Source: Diorhabda sublineata
Taxonomy: Eukaryota > Arthropoda > Insecta > Coleoptera > Chrysomelidae
DNA length: 64,000 nucleotides
Reading direction: 5' to 3'
Assembly: GCF_026230105.1 (NCBI RefSeq)
Contig: NC_079474.1
Span: 42,980,294 to 43,044,293, forward strand
A program made the translations under genes and the position numbers. The stretch's first letter is position 1, and every line of letters starts with the position of its first letter. The notes beneath the pieces were generated by a model that saw only the letters and a list, made by a program, of their open reading frames with translations, made no database searches and was not told the DNA's origin. This document shows, in pieces, positions 1 to 12,170 of this stretch.

Positions 1-2590
1 AATATGCAGTTTCGATAGATTTTGGCATATTTTACAGATATTTCTTGCCTCTAATTTCGGTTTTTGAGTAATCATCATAAAAAAGCGGATTCATTTACCG
101 TTGTCACACTCCCCCCTATAGAAATAACCTTTTTATTTAGAGATTTTGTCGCTTTACTTATAGATAAAAGCATAAGCATCATCCCAAAATAAATATCCTG
201 CATCTTGGACATTCAGAATTAAATATCCTTTCAACAAAGTGCATGTAACATGAGAAGTTTCGCAACTTCGTACGTATTTTGAATTTCAAAAGCTTCTTCA
301 ATAAACATTTTATCTATCTGCGTTGTATTTTTGAATAATAAAAACATGGCCGATGAATTTCGCAAATTCTGAAACATAAATGAAGCAGAACATCGAAAAC
401 AAAGTCATAAAGCAATATTCAAAGTTTGAGATGAATATTCATGTTTGTCAGTTTTTAATTCGTCTCTACACTCAGAAAACATTTAACTTTTAAATCTAAA
501 CATCAACTAAAACACATAGTGCACAACAAATTGGTTAAAGCAACGAGGGAGAAAATCTAATATTAAATTTGAAATTCGATTTCATTGGGAGAGAGAAAAG
601 TATATTTTTAATGGGGAAAGCAGGTATTAAATTCGTCTTGTTACTAAATTTATCAGGTTTCGGGGGAACGGAATTTGCGGAAAACTTTATTTAACCAAGT
701 TCAACAGAACGTTAAGATGAAAAATGTTTTGTCGTGAATTAATGAACCAACTTGTTCTCTGATAAGGTCTTTTTTGTCGACTGTAGTACTATACCTTCAA
801 AGTAACAATTAACTGATTTTAAAAAATTTAAAAAAGAAACAAAAGTAATTTTAATACGTTTCTTGCTTCATTGTTGTGTGAAATTATTTTCAACTTTGAT
901 TATAAGTAGAACAATGATTTTCTGAGAATTCATCGATATAATCATATCACGCGACAATTATTAGAGTTGTCTTTGATTCTAATAACAAATAATAATAAAA
1001 ACTTCTGGTGTATTGTTAATAATAGAGATATGCTGCTGGTTTTTGTCAACATTAATTGAGTTTCTGATACATTTTTTTAATAATTAAATAGAAAGCGTTT
1101 CCTTCATATCCTGTAATGAGGAACATCTACATAATCCATTCGAATTGTTGGTTATTCTGGACCTTACAACAATTAATATCGTTGGCCCGTGTTCATATTC
1201 CTATTTCGTATTGGTATAACCCTTTTCAATTTCTACCATCTATGAGTATTCTATTGTGGAAGACAACTTAATTATCTTGTTTTTTAAAAGCCTATTAGAG
1301 TCAGTTGTTTATCATTTTATTAATTTCATTATAACTAGGACTAAGCTTGTCATTTTTGGATATACTAATTGCGTTCATTTTTTCCCAAGTTCTAATATCA
1401 ATATAAAGAATACCTTTGAGGCAATGATACCAACATTAGTTTTTTCTGTTAAATAAGAGAAAACGTTTATGCTATCGTATTCGTATCTCTAAAAGAATCG
1501 GTTTTGGTAAAGCAATTCCGAAACATACCAGTTAATATTATTATCAATTTTTATCATCAAATTGTTGACTGATATAATTTTTTTCATTACATGTACTGAT
1601 TACTGAAATCAGTATTGGTACTGAGTTCAATGAAATCCATAAGAATGTCATTAGGATCTGGTAGAATATTGTAGATTGTTTGGGAAGTAGGTTCGGGTTT
1701 TCAGATACTCTGCAGTAAATCTGCCAAATTACATAGACTCTTTCCAGAGGAAATAGTTTTTCTGGGGATTATCTGTGCCACTTAATACTAATCCTTCGAT
1801 CTACTTGAGCCTTTTCATGGAATTGTTCGCAGAATCTGCTAAGCCTATTGTCTTTAAGGCTGTGACTAGTTTTTTGGCGAGATATAAAATATATTTTATT
1901 TTTCAATTGATTTTTCATATTAATTTTTTTGTTGCTTTTTTCCAATTAGATGAAATGAGATAATGAATTTGGAGAAATCTAAGCCAAACCACACCTAACC
2001 AACTTACTTTCTAGTGATTATACTCGCCCTATTAGTAATATTAATAACTATAAACTAGTGAACGATATTTTTTATTTATCACAGTCGGACAAGTTTGGAT
2101 AAAACAGCAAATCAAGGAAAAAAAAATTGTAGTTTATTTTTTTGGTTTTGTTCGTTTTGTTGTTAAAGGCGATATTTTTCCCTTAGGGGTGCTGCCCGAA
2201 GGAGAAGGGGGTGTATTTAAGCCATTCCCATTCTCTAGCTGGGGACCTAATAATAAGGGTTGGCCGAAGGGGCGGGTTCCAGAGCCGTCTTGAGAATTTC
2301 TTTCTGAAAATTTAAGTAAAAATGCAGTTTACTTCTTTTCAATATACTGAACCCGAAGCAATTATTGGTATTGTTGTTAATAGCATGAAGCAGGAGTTCA
2401 CAGTTAATTGTACTTATATATTAAATTGTTTATACAGATTGTCCCTATTTTATTGTTTTCTTATATCGAAGCAGCTGGCAGCGTTAAAGTAACATGTATA
2501 AAGTTATGATAAAGTAATGCACAAAAATCAGAACATACAACGTTCATTTTTGAAACAAATGTAAAAACACGTTAAGCAGTGTATATCTTC
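1..2590. other. AT-rich non-coding DNA
   Basis: I see no gene, transposon protein or structured repeat here. Open frames are short and made of the F, L, I, N, K and Y residues expected by chance from AT-rich DNA. A short, locally GC-richer patch lies near 2185-2290 and is unexplained. Confidence 0.6.
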
Positions 2591-2746
2591 TGATATTGGT
2601 GGAAAAAATAAATCGTCATATTTGTCAAAATAATGTCGGAGTCCTCAATATTTTTTTCAAATACGAACCTAGGTTTTTTTATATTATTTCCTGCATTATT
2701 GTTAAAGAGAAGATTAACTTAAATTCTGTACTAACTTTCAAATTAA

Positions 2747-3040
2747 CAGTCTATCAAACTAAAACTATTTCTTACACGAATTATTGTCCTGAAATAGGCC
2801 AAGACGATAGTAGACATGATTTAGAGACTTCTCGATCAACTGGAAAGTTATACGAATAATTTCATGTGTCTTTCGTTCAATTCAGTTCCAATATTTGCAT
2901 ATGGAAATACCGCAATTAAGTTCTGATGCACTGCCATACGAAAATGTTACAAATCAACTTTCCTCTGACGATTTCTACCCAAACTCTAATTTTTTGGAAT
3001 CTAAGGAGCATCTAGTGAAAGTTCGTGAACTTTGTATGGG
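2747..3040 (+). other. Two open blocks with exon-like composition, unidentified
   Basis: Two plus-strand open segments look less random than their surroundings. The first (about 2749-2856) follows a possible acceptor ending TTAACAG and reads CPEIGQDDSRHDLETSRS. The second starts after a pyrimidine-rich TTCAATTCAG at 2885 and includes PQLSSDALPYENVTNQ and SSDDFYPNSNFLESKEH. Both are richer in S, D, E, P and N, and higher in GC, than chance open frames nearby. A 43-nt intron between them does not give a compatible reading phase, so they are not shown to be joined. I do not recognise the family; they could be exons of an unknown gene, relics or chance. Confidence 0.25.
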
Positions 3041-3122
3041 CACAGTTTCTTTTTCTTTGAAAATTTCACTACAAAGGACTAACTCACATTTTGTTTCTGA
3101 AATGCTACAATTTCTGTTATAG

Positions 3123-6100
3123 TTGTGGCTTATTCTTGGTCCTTGAGATTTGAGACATCCGTTACCCTTCCAGAATTATTAAATTTTGCAGCTATTCTAT
3201 TTTCTTTGCTTCTAGTAAATGTAGGTCGTTTAAAAATGTTTTTCTTCAAATAACACATGCTTCTTCATGACCTCAAAGTGTACCGCCATAGCATATTTTC
3301 ATCATTAGAATTTCTATCCTTTCTTTTTCAGTCAAACGAGCCTTAATAATAAAATTGATATGGCGTAATTAACAAGCAGTTGTTTAATTAAAACAATTGG
3401 AAAAAACTTGCTAAAACTAGATGATTTTACGAATAATATTAACTCTTAATTATGTAATTCAAAATCAATGGTTCCATTTTTTATTATGTGACAGGTTTTA
3501 TGAATTTTTCTGCATTACTTTATTATAATTCCGATTTAAATTGTCAATTTCCGATAAAATCGTTTTGTATAGTTCACATTAGAATGCGAAATACCAAGAC
3601 CATATTCAGTGATTCAATTTTTGTACATAACCAAATGCTACCTTATTTTCAAAAAATAAGTACAATTATCAAGTTTTTTTGGATACTTATCACTTTATAG
3701 ATTCAATTCTCCCTATAAGGAGTTCATTAAATTATATCAATAAGAAATATTGAAATCTTCTCACTACTATCTATTTATTCTATTCCTTTATCACACAATT
3801 TGATATTTCAAATATATCTTCTCTCTTCATTTCACAAGGTAATAATTTACTATAATAATATGATAAATTATGTTATAGTATATTTATTCAAAACAAAAAT
3901 TAGTTTTAATGATGAAAAAATAAAAACCGAAGCCAAATGTCATTATTTTGACGGATGAATATTTATTTTCCAATTTCATATTTGGACAAATTGGAAGCTG
4001 AATATTGTGAAAAGAAGAATATATCTCTTTCGATTGTAGCGAGTCTTCATCGATCATATCAGGATAAGTTTTATCAAATATTAATTTTACAACAAAAAAA
4101 AACTGATTCCAGCAATTGTTATAATAACCTACCTAGATCTATGGATCATCATTCAACTCATATATTTTTGTACTTACATTGCGCATATTTATCCACTCGA
4201 CTTCGTTCTCTGCTTTGACGATCTGTATATTTTTTTAAACGTAATTTACTTTCCAAATATCAAATCTGTTTATACGATGGATGATTCATTCCCGTAATTA
4301 ATTGTTACTTAAAAAACTCCTGGTAGGTAGTAATATACAAGTTTTAGACAAAAAAGTAAGGTTAGGTTAGGTAATGTTAGGTTAGGTTACAGGATAAGTA
4401 TCCTTTGGGTGTGTCCTATTTCGTGACGATATTTTGTTTTACTCATCGCTCCATCTCTCGTAATTTCGTTCACCTAAAATTGAATGACTAACTACAAGAA
4501 CACAATGCAAAACAAAAATTAATTTATGCTATTACTATATTTACACAACTTATTTTCTAATTTATTAATTTTTCATTCAGGAAAACATCTTTTACGATTA
4601 AGTTACGAAAATGAAATAATATTGGTGTGTAAATTGTGCATGGATTTTTATAAGGTTTGTTTTCTTTGCTTTTTCTATTTTCTCATATGGAACTTTTTTG
4701 AAATTGAGGTCTCTCATGACAACTGTTGCCGTGAAATTTTCTGTTGTAAATACATACATACATTTATCGCTACTGTAAACAAATCAGTATAGCTAGCATT
4801 TATTTGGTGATGTTTTTATAAAGTATAACAATAATAAATAAACAAATTCTTGTGAATTTTCACGTTATAATCGATGAAATTGAATGATATTTATTAAAAT
4901 GAGGAGATAACGGTGAATGTCTATCGCATCTACGTATTTTTATACAGTTTGAGTGTCACAAAATGGTCAAGATGATGTTCTAGAAGATTCGTCTAGTGCG
5001 TCAAGTCAAAAATGGGTAACCATCTCGGAGAATTCGCTATTTGACATGACATCTTCAATACGTATCAAATTCTCACAAGGAACTCGTAAAAATATTTATT
5101 TCAATACCGTGAATTTCATTGAAAATAATGCAAACTTACTAGTTAGGATAACAGTATATTACGTAGTGGTTTATTAATTTTTGAGACCGTTATAGATGTG
5201 AAAAAGACCTGTAGCGAAAATCAGCTTTGTTACAAACAATATAAAATGGTATATATTGAAGATTATGATAAGCAGAAATGTATAAATTCTAAATAAAACA
5301 TTGGTCGGCTTTAATCTCGTTCTAATATCCACCCTCGTATATTTCAAGTACAATATTGGTACTATCATTATAAACATCAATTTACCTAGATTCGGTTAAG
5401 TTTATATCAAATAACCATTTGATATATATAGTATAGAAAAAAGTAGTAATAATTAAGATCATACAATTTGAACAATCCCTATGCTATTCATATTTATTCA
5501 TATATGTTGATATTGATTTAATTATTTATTTGTATTGATATATAGTAAGGAAAGTATTAGTTTTTTCCTTCACACACAGATGAAAATTCAATTTTAGAAA
5601 TACTTTCAAACGAATGAATGTTGAAAACTAAACGAAATTTGTAAAGTTGTGAAAATTTTTCTTACCTGTTTACTTAACATATCCAACATAAATTCAATTT
5701 TTTGTTAAATCTCACATCAAAGAGACGAGATATCATGCTTGATCATCCCTTATGTGGGAAGCTTGAAGATAAATATCCTTGGTCAGTTCGAATGAATAAA
5801 AAAAAGTCCGTAGGGACAAACGTCAAGTCCAGTAGAAAAATTTGTGATTTTTTATAAGAATTTCATCAAGCGGAAAACGCTTCCTGAGTGAATAATATAT
5901 ATTGCCGAAATTGATAACACCAAACCTTCTTATTCGATACACATTAAGAATAAAATATCTCTAATTCGTTGAACCAAAGATTTGAAGGGTAATGGCTACG
6001 TTGAATAATTTAACAATGGGAACTGTATCTGTTTTATTGCTATCTGCAACATCGTCCGCATTTTTTGATACGAGGGTTGGTATTCAAGTTTTGAGATCTG

Positions 6101-6140
6101 ACAACATCAAATCTGACATTGCTATCATAAAATTTGACGT
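3123..6140. other. AT-rich non-coding DNA with a TTAGG-like patch
   Basis: Mostly featureless. At 4358-4390 there is a short run of GGTTAGGTTAGG-type repeats. At about 4959-5025 a plus-strand open block reads NGQDDVLEDSSSASSQKW and ends at a possible donor GG|GTAACC; it is too short to identify. Nothing else is supported. Confidence 0.5.
4358..4390 (+). repeat. Short interstitial TTAGG-like repeat
   Basis: About six imperfect units related to the insect telomere repeat TTAGG are visible (GGTTAGGTTAGG, a GTAAT interruption, then TTAGGTTAGG). Such short runs are common inside insect chromosomes and in MITEs. It does not mark a chromosome end, because ordinary sequence continues on both sides. 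The reverse-complement form recurs at about 39723-39738. Confidence 0.6.
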
Positions 6141-6149
6141 TATCAATGG

Positions 6150-6908
6150 TGAACGGACATTCGAGTGCTATTTGACATTCGACGTGGATTGAGCCAACAG
6201 CAGTGTGCCGATCAATTCGCTACAGAATGAATTTCGTTAAGATCGTCCAAAATCTACGGTTGTGCCGGAAAACATCGATGTTGCGCGTGAACTGATATTG
6301 CAAGATAGTCTTGAGACATACCGTGAGATTAAGACACACTTGGGCATTAGTTTCACCCGCAAACATTCTATATAGCATGAACATTTGGCTGTCAAAGAGA
6401 TTTGTTAGCAGAAGATACCGAATAATTTGACAATCGCTCAAAAAACTCGTGTCGATTGGTGGAAAGAAATAATGAAATAATTCAATCGCGATGCTTCAAA
6501 ATACGTTTAAAAGATCGTGACAAGTGACGAATCATATGAACGAACCCGAAATTAAACAACAATCGACTGTAGGCGTCTCTTAAGACGAACCAAATCTAAC
6601 ACAAACGCACGAAGGACTTGATAGCAAACGGTCGTCTGTTTTTTCAGCCCCTGTTCCATTAAAGCAACGTAGACCAACTCCGAATGGTACACCTATAGTT
6701 GTTTTCCAAAAGTGACGAATCATTCTCCACCACGACAATCGACAATCGACATCCTTTTTCTACACTTGAAGAAGCGGTTGATGTATTCAAATCACATGTT
6801 TTGGAGGTACCTCAATCGGAATGGAAAGAAAACTTCGAATTGGTTCAAACTCATGAAAAAATACTAATTGAGAATATTTTGAATAACAATGAAGCCCTAT
6901 CCAAGTAA
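6150..6908 (+). mobile_element. mariner transposase relic (DD34D type)
   Basis: Broken mariner transposase, the cut-and-paste enzyme of a TA-inserting DNA transposon. Read across three frames, the family order is kept: a helix-turn-helix part with PKSTVVPENIDVA near 6243-6290, THLGIS and HEHLAVK near 6330-6395, the first catalytic block VTSDES at about 6517-6534, then NSEWYT near 6680. The C-terminal block EEAVDVFKSHVLEVP lies at about 6768-6815. The middle segment that normally carries the second and third catalytic aspartates is deleted between about 6710 and 6745. Several stops and frameshifts make it inactive. Terminal inverted repeats were not identified. It resembles the shorter relic at 44.1 kb. 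Confidence 0.8.
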
Positions 6909-7531
6909 AAATATTTGTTTCTATTTGTCAATATCAAAACTTAGGTAGCAACTATCGTATATTTCTGATTTCGAATATCTCCTCTTTCAAACAATTTCTC
7001 GGAATGGGTGCAGATGGATATTTCCATATCTGATGGAGAAACTATCATAAATTTCAAATTAAGTATTGTAGAGATAAAATTGATTACGTCCATATGTCTG
7101 CCATTTTATAGTAGATAGTTATTTTAAATGGAAACTTTGTGTATTTTCATATTTTTTGTTAGGGACCTGATTTCAATCAATTATATTATACGGGGTATAT
7201 TCTGAATAGTACTGATGTAATCTATTCACAATGTATTAAAATACACGATTCAAATGTTACCATCTTTGTTATTAACACAGTCTGTTGTTATCTTTTCTTT
7301 GAGATGTGTAATGCTAGTTAGCTGTGTTATATGTAATTCGTTAGAGATAAAGTTACAGAAAAAATCCAGCCACACAAGGTCTGGAGATCTATTTGGCCAC
7401 ATACTGCATGGCTCGCTCTAAGCTCTTTGTTTTCTTTTTCCCATTAAAACATAATACCTTAGAAACCGCATGTCTTATAATTACGAACTAATATGTTAAA
7501 ACAAGTATGTCATAATGATTTTTTTTATTTT
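6909..7531. other. AT-rich spacer
   Basis: Nothing recognisable lies between the mariner relic and the DD41D element. The missing 3' end of the DD41D transposase was not found here. Confidence 0.5.
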
Positions 7532-8458
7532 CTATATAGCATAGACCAATGACTTGACGTAGCCCCAAAGTAAAAAATCTAGAGGCGTTAAATCGCACGA
7601 ATGAGGCGGCCAATCGACTGGTCCATTTCTTGAGATAACACGTTCATCAAACTGGCTCTTCAATAAATCGATTGTTACGTGTGCTGTGTGGCATGTGACG
7701 CCGTCCTGTTGAAACCACATGCTCTCCAAGTCCATATATTCCAATTCGGGCCAAAAATAATCGATAATCATGGTGGGATAACGATCATCATTCACAGTAA
7801 CGTGGCGACCACTATTGTCGACGAAAAATTATGACCCTATGACACCGCCGGCATGCAAACCGCACCAAAAAGTTATCTCTTGTGGTTGAATTGGTTTTTC
7901 ATTAATCACATGTGGATTTTCACCCACCCAATACAGCATATTTTGTTTATTGACAAACCCATTGAGCCAGAAATGAGCTTCGTCACTGAAGATGATTTTG
8001 CGATGAAATTGACCATCTTGGCTCATATTTTCCAAAGCCCAATCGGAGAACGTACGTCGCTTCGAACGGTCCATCGGCTTCAATTCTTGAGTGAGCCTGA
8101 TCTTGTATGGGTGTAAATTATGATCCTTACGCAAACTTCGCCATAAAGAGGTCTTGGCGATGTCCAACTCTTGAGAACGCCGTGGAATTGACTGATTTGG
8201 ATCATTTGCTACGGACGTTTCAACGGCAGCGATATTTTCGACACTTCAACCAACCCGTAGTTTCACTGACACGGCAACATCCCACAACGAATATGTGGAC
8301 TCAAACTTTTTCACTAAACTTGTTACTGCCTGTTTACTAGGTCAAGAATTACGACCGAAAATTGGAGTTAACGCACTTAAAGTAGTGGCCACCGACTCCG
8401 AAATACTGTAGTAAATTTTTAAGTTTTGGAGACGTTGTTCGTTCGTGTACTTCACCAT
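7532..8458 (-). mobile_element. DD41D mariner-like transposase relic (rosa/visitor type)
   Basis: A single uninterrupted frame of 309 codons starts at ATG 8458 (MVKYTNEQRLQ) and has only three in-frame stops, near 8343, 8247 and 7830, with no frameshift. It carries an N-terminal helix-turn-helix part (SKQAVTSLVKKFE, then PNQSIPRRSQEL), the first catalytic block IIFSDEAHFWLNG, the second QQDGVTCHTA and the third CDLTPLDFLLWGYVKS. Counting residues, 41 lie between the second and third catalytic aspartates, the spacing of the DD41D branch of the IS630-Tc1-mariner superfamily. The protein ends abruptly after SLVYAI, about 40 residues short of what I expect for the family, so the 3' end was lost. 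It would act in the nucleus on its own terminal repeats. It is inactive as it stands. Confidence 0.85.
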
Positions 8459-8570
8459 GATGAAGATGTTATATCTACTGAATAAACTGACAGTGACAGT
8501 TCGATGTTAAGTGAAAAGGTGTGTTCACAAACTAAATTCAAAATTGTCAAGACCCTATTGGAAACTTACC
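8459..8570 (-). mobile_element. 5' flank of the DD41D element, possible terminal repeat
   Basis: The DNA upstream of the transposase start probably belongs to the same element. On the minus strand it would begin near 8565 with AGGGTCTTGACAATTTTG. Because the other end of the element is deleted, there is no partner repeat in the window to confirm the terminus. Confidence 0.35.
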
Positions 8571-8740
8571 TTTGAGACTATTACATTTGATTTTTGATAT
8601 TATCATATGTTCAAGTATAATTCTACTCATATCATTCTTCTTTACTACACTCAATTAGATTTTTTTAACTGCCTAAAACATCTCACATAAAACAAAATAA
8701 CCTGCAGTGAAGCTTACTCATGTCTAACTGTCAAAAATCA

Positions 8741-9252
8741 TCTTATATATTAAAAAAATTGGTGATTTCCATTCCGCGTCCGTTCAGGCGTTCTACCCAA
8801 CCGATTTGCTCAATTTTTATTTTCAATGTAAGGTATTGATGCACAGATCAGCCATGAACCATAGGATTTCATCTAATTTTCACCATTCTCAAGTTATACT
8901 CAAATGCGATTTCCCTCTGTACATTACTTATGGGAGTTTTCCACATACACGTTCTATCCTCAATATATCAGGTTCTATTCAAGATAGAGACTTCGTTTTG
9001 GTTTAAGAACACTCGCTGAAACACCTTCTTTCTTTTGAGTTTTTGAACACTTAAATCGGTTGAGTTGGAGAGGAGCTAAGCGCGAACATTCAATGTGGAG
9101 TTATGGATTTTTGTAGGTTGGTAATTTTTCTACATTCAAAGATCTATATCTCAGGTTCTAATATAGCTACAGAGTTCGTTCTTTTCTGTTATAATGATTT
9201 CTGATACTTATTTAATGGATTCGATGCGAGCGAAGGCGCGGGTAAAAGCTAG
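8741..9252 (+). mobile_element. Short non-autonomous Helitron with both ends
   Basis: A 512-bp block starts with TCTTATATATTAAAAA and ends with GCGCGGGTAAAAGCTAG. It lies between an A (8740) and a T (9253). TC at the 5' end, CTAG (a CTRR end) at the 3' end and insertion between A and T are the defining marks of Helitrons, rolling-circle DNA transposons. The GC-rich stretch GCGAGCGAAGGCGC just before the 3' end can form the weak hairpin expected there. No Rep/helicase protein is encoded, so it would depend on an autonomous copy elsewhere. The 5' boundary is the less certain one. Confidence 0.65.
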
Positions 9253-10439
9253 TATCTTTCAAATACTCCTTGGTCGATATTTTTAATTTTTCAAGTTAGT
9301 TTACAGTTAGCAACAATCAAAACATTCTGGATTTTTTATGTATGCGCAATCAATATTGAAGGTACTTCGCTCTAGTACTCTAGTTCTAGGCTAATGCTTC
9401 AACAGGCGTTAAAAATGGAGCAGAATGATAATTTTTATATAAAATGTGTAATTTAATTCTATATAATTGTTATTTTAATTTGGATATGAGAGTAAGTAAT
9501 TCTGTTTGTACTATGACAAGCTTTATTCTCATATATATAATAGAATTATCAATAAATTTCCTGAAAATTCGGTTTACTTAATCATTTTTGTATGTGTTGT
9601 TATTATTAAATTAATACGATGTACCAACAGGTTCCTGGGTACAGCTGGTCGCTGCTAATGAATTATCCTGTCTAGAATTTTGAGTAAAACTATTTTGCAA
9701 GGACCACTCCCCTTCCAAACTAACAGAAATATTTATTAACCAGATTCATAAAAGTATTGATCAAAAAGGAGTCCTGATGAAATGAGTTGTGTAAATATTT
9801 CTTTGAAATTTTTATCTAACCCGAGGCGCTAGAGCGATTGAGTAAAACAAAGTATCTACTGGAAGCCAAACTGCATTTTCGTGAAAAAAGGGTTGTTAGG
9901 GAAATTTTCAAACGGCTGATGTGATTACTGGAGAAAGGTTAAAGGGAAGTTCGAAGATAAGAAATTGCGATAATTGATTGCAAACTTCCGAATTGGCCTT
10001 TAAAATTCGAATCCATTAGTTCGCTCTTAGATTTTTCTTTAGTTAAATTCAAAAACGTACAGTGTCTTTGAGACGACGTTTTTTAGATAAACGAATCGAA
10101 GCTGACTCTTATTAGTCAATCGATCAATATAAATTTATTCACTTGAATTATTTTGCAGACGTGTTCAAAAAAAGGAAAATTGACTTTCCAACTAATTGAA
10201 ATGTTATCAATATTCTAATCTCCAATTAAACTATTATGTTCACTTGATTATTATTTATTGTATTATCCAATTATTTTTATACTAAATGTGTTCAATATTT
10301 AGAAAAGAAGAACTCAAACTTGAAAGTATGCATTCTACAGAAAATGAATATGAAAATGAACAAACACAAAACTAAAACGTTGATGAGGAACCCAAAGAAG
10401 ACGCAAAACATAAAAGTAGAGGATCAAAAAGCGTTAAAT
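9253..10439. other. AT-rich spacer
   Basis: No gene or repeat recognised in this stretch. Confidence 0.5.
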
Positions 10440-10715
10440 AGAGAGAATTTGAAATTAACACGAAATAAATACTAAATCGAAAAAAGAAAACTGGAATGGT
10501 TTTGTCATGTCATGAGAGTGGGAAAAGAACAAGATATTTGAAGAAAACACAACGAAGAAAAAGGAGTTTGGCTGAAGAGATGAAGATAGCAAGGGAAAAC
10601 AATGAATAAGGTGACAGGAAATAAAATAAAAGACACACGTTAGGTTAGAATGAAAACAGTTATGGCTAAAGAAGTCAACGTAATGACATAACTACAACAA
10701 CAAGCCTTACAACTG
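10440..10715 (+). mobile_element. RTE-like retrotransposon C-terminal relic
   Basis: A purine-rich segment reads KLEWFCHVMRVGKEQ on the plus strand. This matches the (Q/K)LRWFGHVxRM block that closes the open reading frame of RTE-like insect reverse transcriptases, downstream of the polymerase domain. The basic region that follows is interrupted by stops. No catalytic motif remains. The region is small and old; identification rests on this one motif and the basic composition around it. Confidence 0.45.
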
Positions 10716-11339
10716 AAAAGATAGAAAAAAAATCATTAAAAACACATTTAATAATATATTGGTATCTACTTGATTCCATATATTTGATTATATCTACAAA
10801 ATTTTCATGTTGAAAGGAACCCAAATTAATTTCCAGAACCTAAAATTGCAACCCATATCTTACTGGTCTTGGTTCTGCCTTTTTGTTGGGTAATTCTTTC
10901 AGAATTATGACATATATTAGAATATGATGCTGCGCTTATTTACTGTGATCTATTTTGTAAAAAAATGTTATTCTTATAAAAAAAGGCTCTTGACATAACA
11001 GTAACTATTCTCCTTACAACTAGAAAATTTAAGTACATTTTACTATACTTTTTATGTAAAAAGTAAGCACAAGAAGGTAAGCCTTGTTACATTCGACTAG
11101 TTTGATTGCTTATCGTGTGATGACGCCTAAAGATATTCATTATGAACTTTGGATTGTAGTATTCGGGAAAGATATACCTTGATAGCTAATTTTACATGCT
11201 TGCAATTCTCCATGGAATAGGAGTCATTGAAACTTGATGTTTTCGATATTCTGGATATATCAGTTATCAATCCTATGGGCACATATGCAGCGTTTGTTTG
11301 GTGGTCAAAAACTGAACAAGATTTAAAGGCCAATCTGAC

Positions 11340-12170
11340 TAATCTGTCTAAGTATTACAGGGGCAATATCGATTTGCCCTACTGCGCAGTCTTAGGTTGT
11401 TAGTGCACCTTCCGCCTATTCACCTCATAGTGAAGAAAGAGGTATTTAGCAATCCTCACAGGCTAATCCAGATAGTAAAACCAAAGCCAGGAAATCGGAT
11501 ATGACACCTAAGGATTCTAGTGCTAACGAAGCTAGAAAGCCGTGATAAGCCAATGGATCCCGTGTTGGACAAAGATACTCCATTCCAAGTGGTAATTAAC
11601 GACCGCCAATCATGGGTAGACAAAAATCTTCTGTATGCTCGAAATGTATCTCTCCGGTACAAACACGGTTCAAAGCTAGCACATTTTTGGAACAAAATGC
11701 CCCTTTTTCCATACCTCCAGTATCATCACTCACTATTTTTCAGGGAGAGTTGCCGGCAATAAACAAATATGCTCATGAATGCTTAGGTATAAGCCTCTTA
11801 AAAGCACATACATACTCAGATAACCAAACTCCTGAAAGCTATTGAGTGTACATTCAAACTAGTGTGGGAATGTATACAAACTCTAAAAGCACTAGCTAAC
11901 AAAAAAAATAACCCTGATGTGGCTTCTAGACCACCTGGATTTACCATGAAATGAGGAGAAGATAGCTTTGCCAAGAAAAGGGCAACGATTTCATACCTTG
12001 GATCAGAGCCCTCGCCTCACGAGATTCCACATTAATACTTAACTGAACGAAAGGTTGAAGAATCAGATGGAGTCTTCTTGGAGACATACTCCAGTAAGAA
12101 TAAGTCGAATTAGTCGAGTTTTCTAAAGGTAGGGAGCTGAGATCCAAATGTGGGAGAAATACTTCAAAGC
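11340..12170 (+). mobile_element. Non-LTR retrotransposon relic with RNase H domain
   Basis: Pieces of the C-terminal RNase H domain found in R1/I/jockey-like insect retrotransposons are recognisable in changing frames. TIFQGELPAINKYAHE (about 11730-11780) corresponds to the conserved FQAE-A block. KAHTYSDNQTPE follows at about 11800 as the SDSQ block, and FKLVWECIQTLKALA lies near 11850-11900. A remnant of the PGHxGxxGNExAD region and AKKRATISYLGSEPSP follow. Stops and frameshifts are frequent, so it is a dead 3' fragment. The reverse transcriptase part is absent. A second relic of this general type lies at 37.6-38.5 kb on the opposite strand. Confidence 0.65.

Noticed and set aside
4358..4390. 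Telomere-like TTAGG run as evidence of a chromosome end
   Set aside because: Only about six imperfect units, with ordinary sequence on both sides.
11456..11845. Several overlapping open frames on both strands
   Set aside because: They are frame fragments and shadows of the decayed RNase H-containing retrotransposon.
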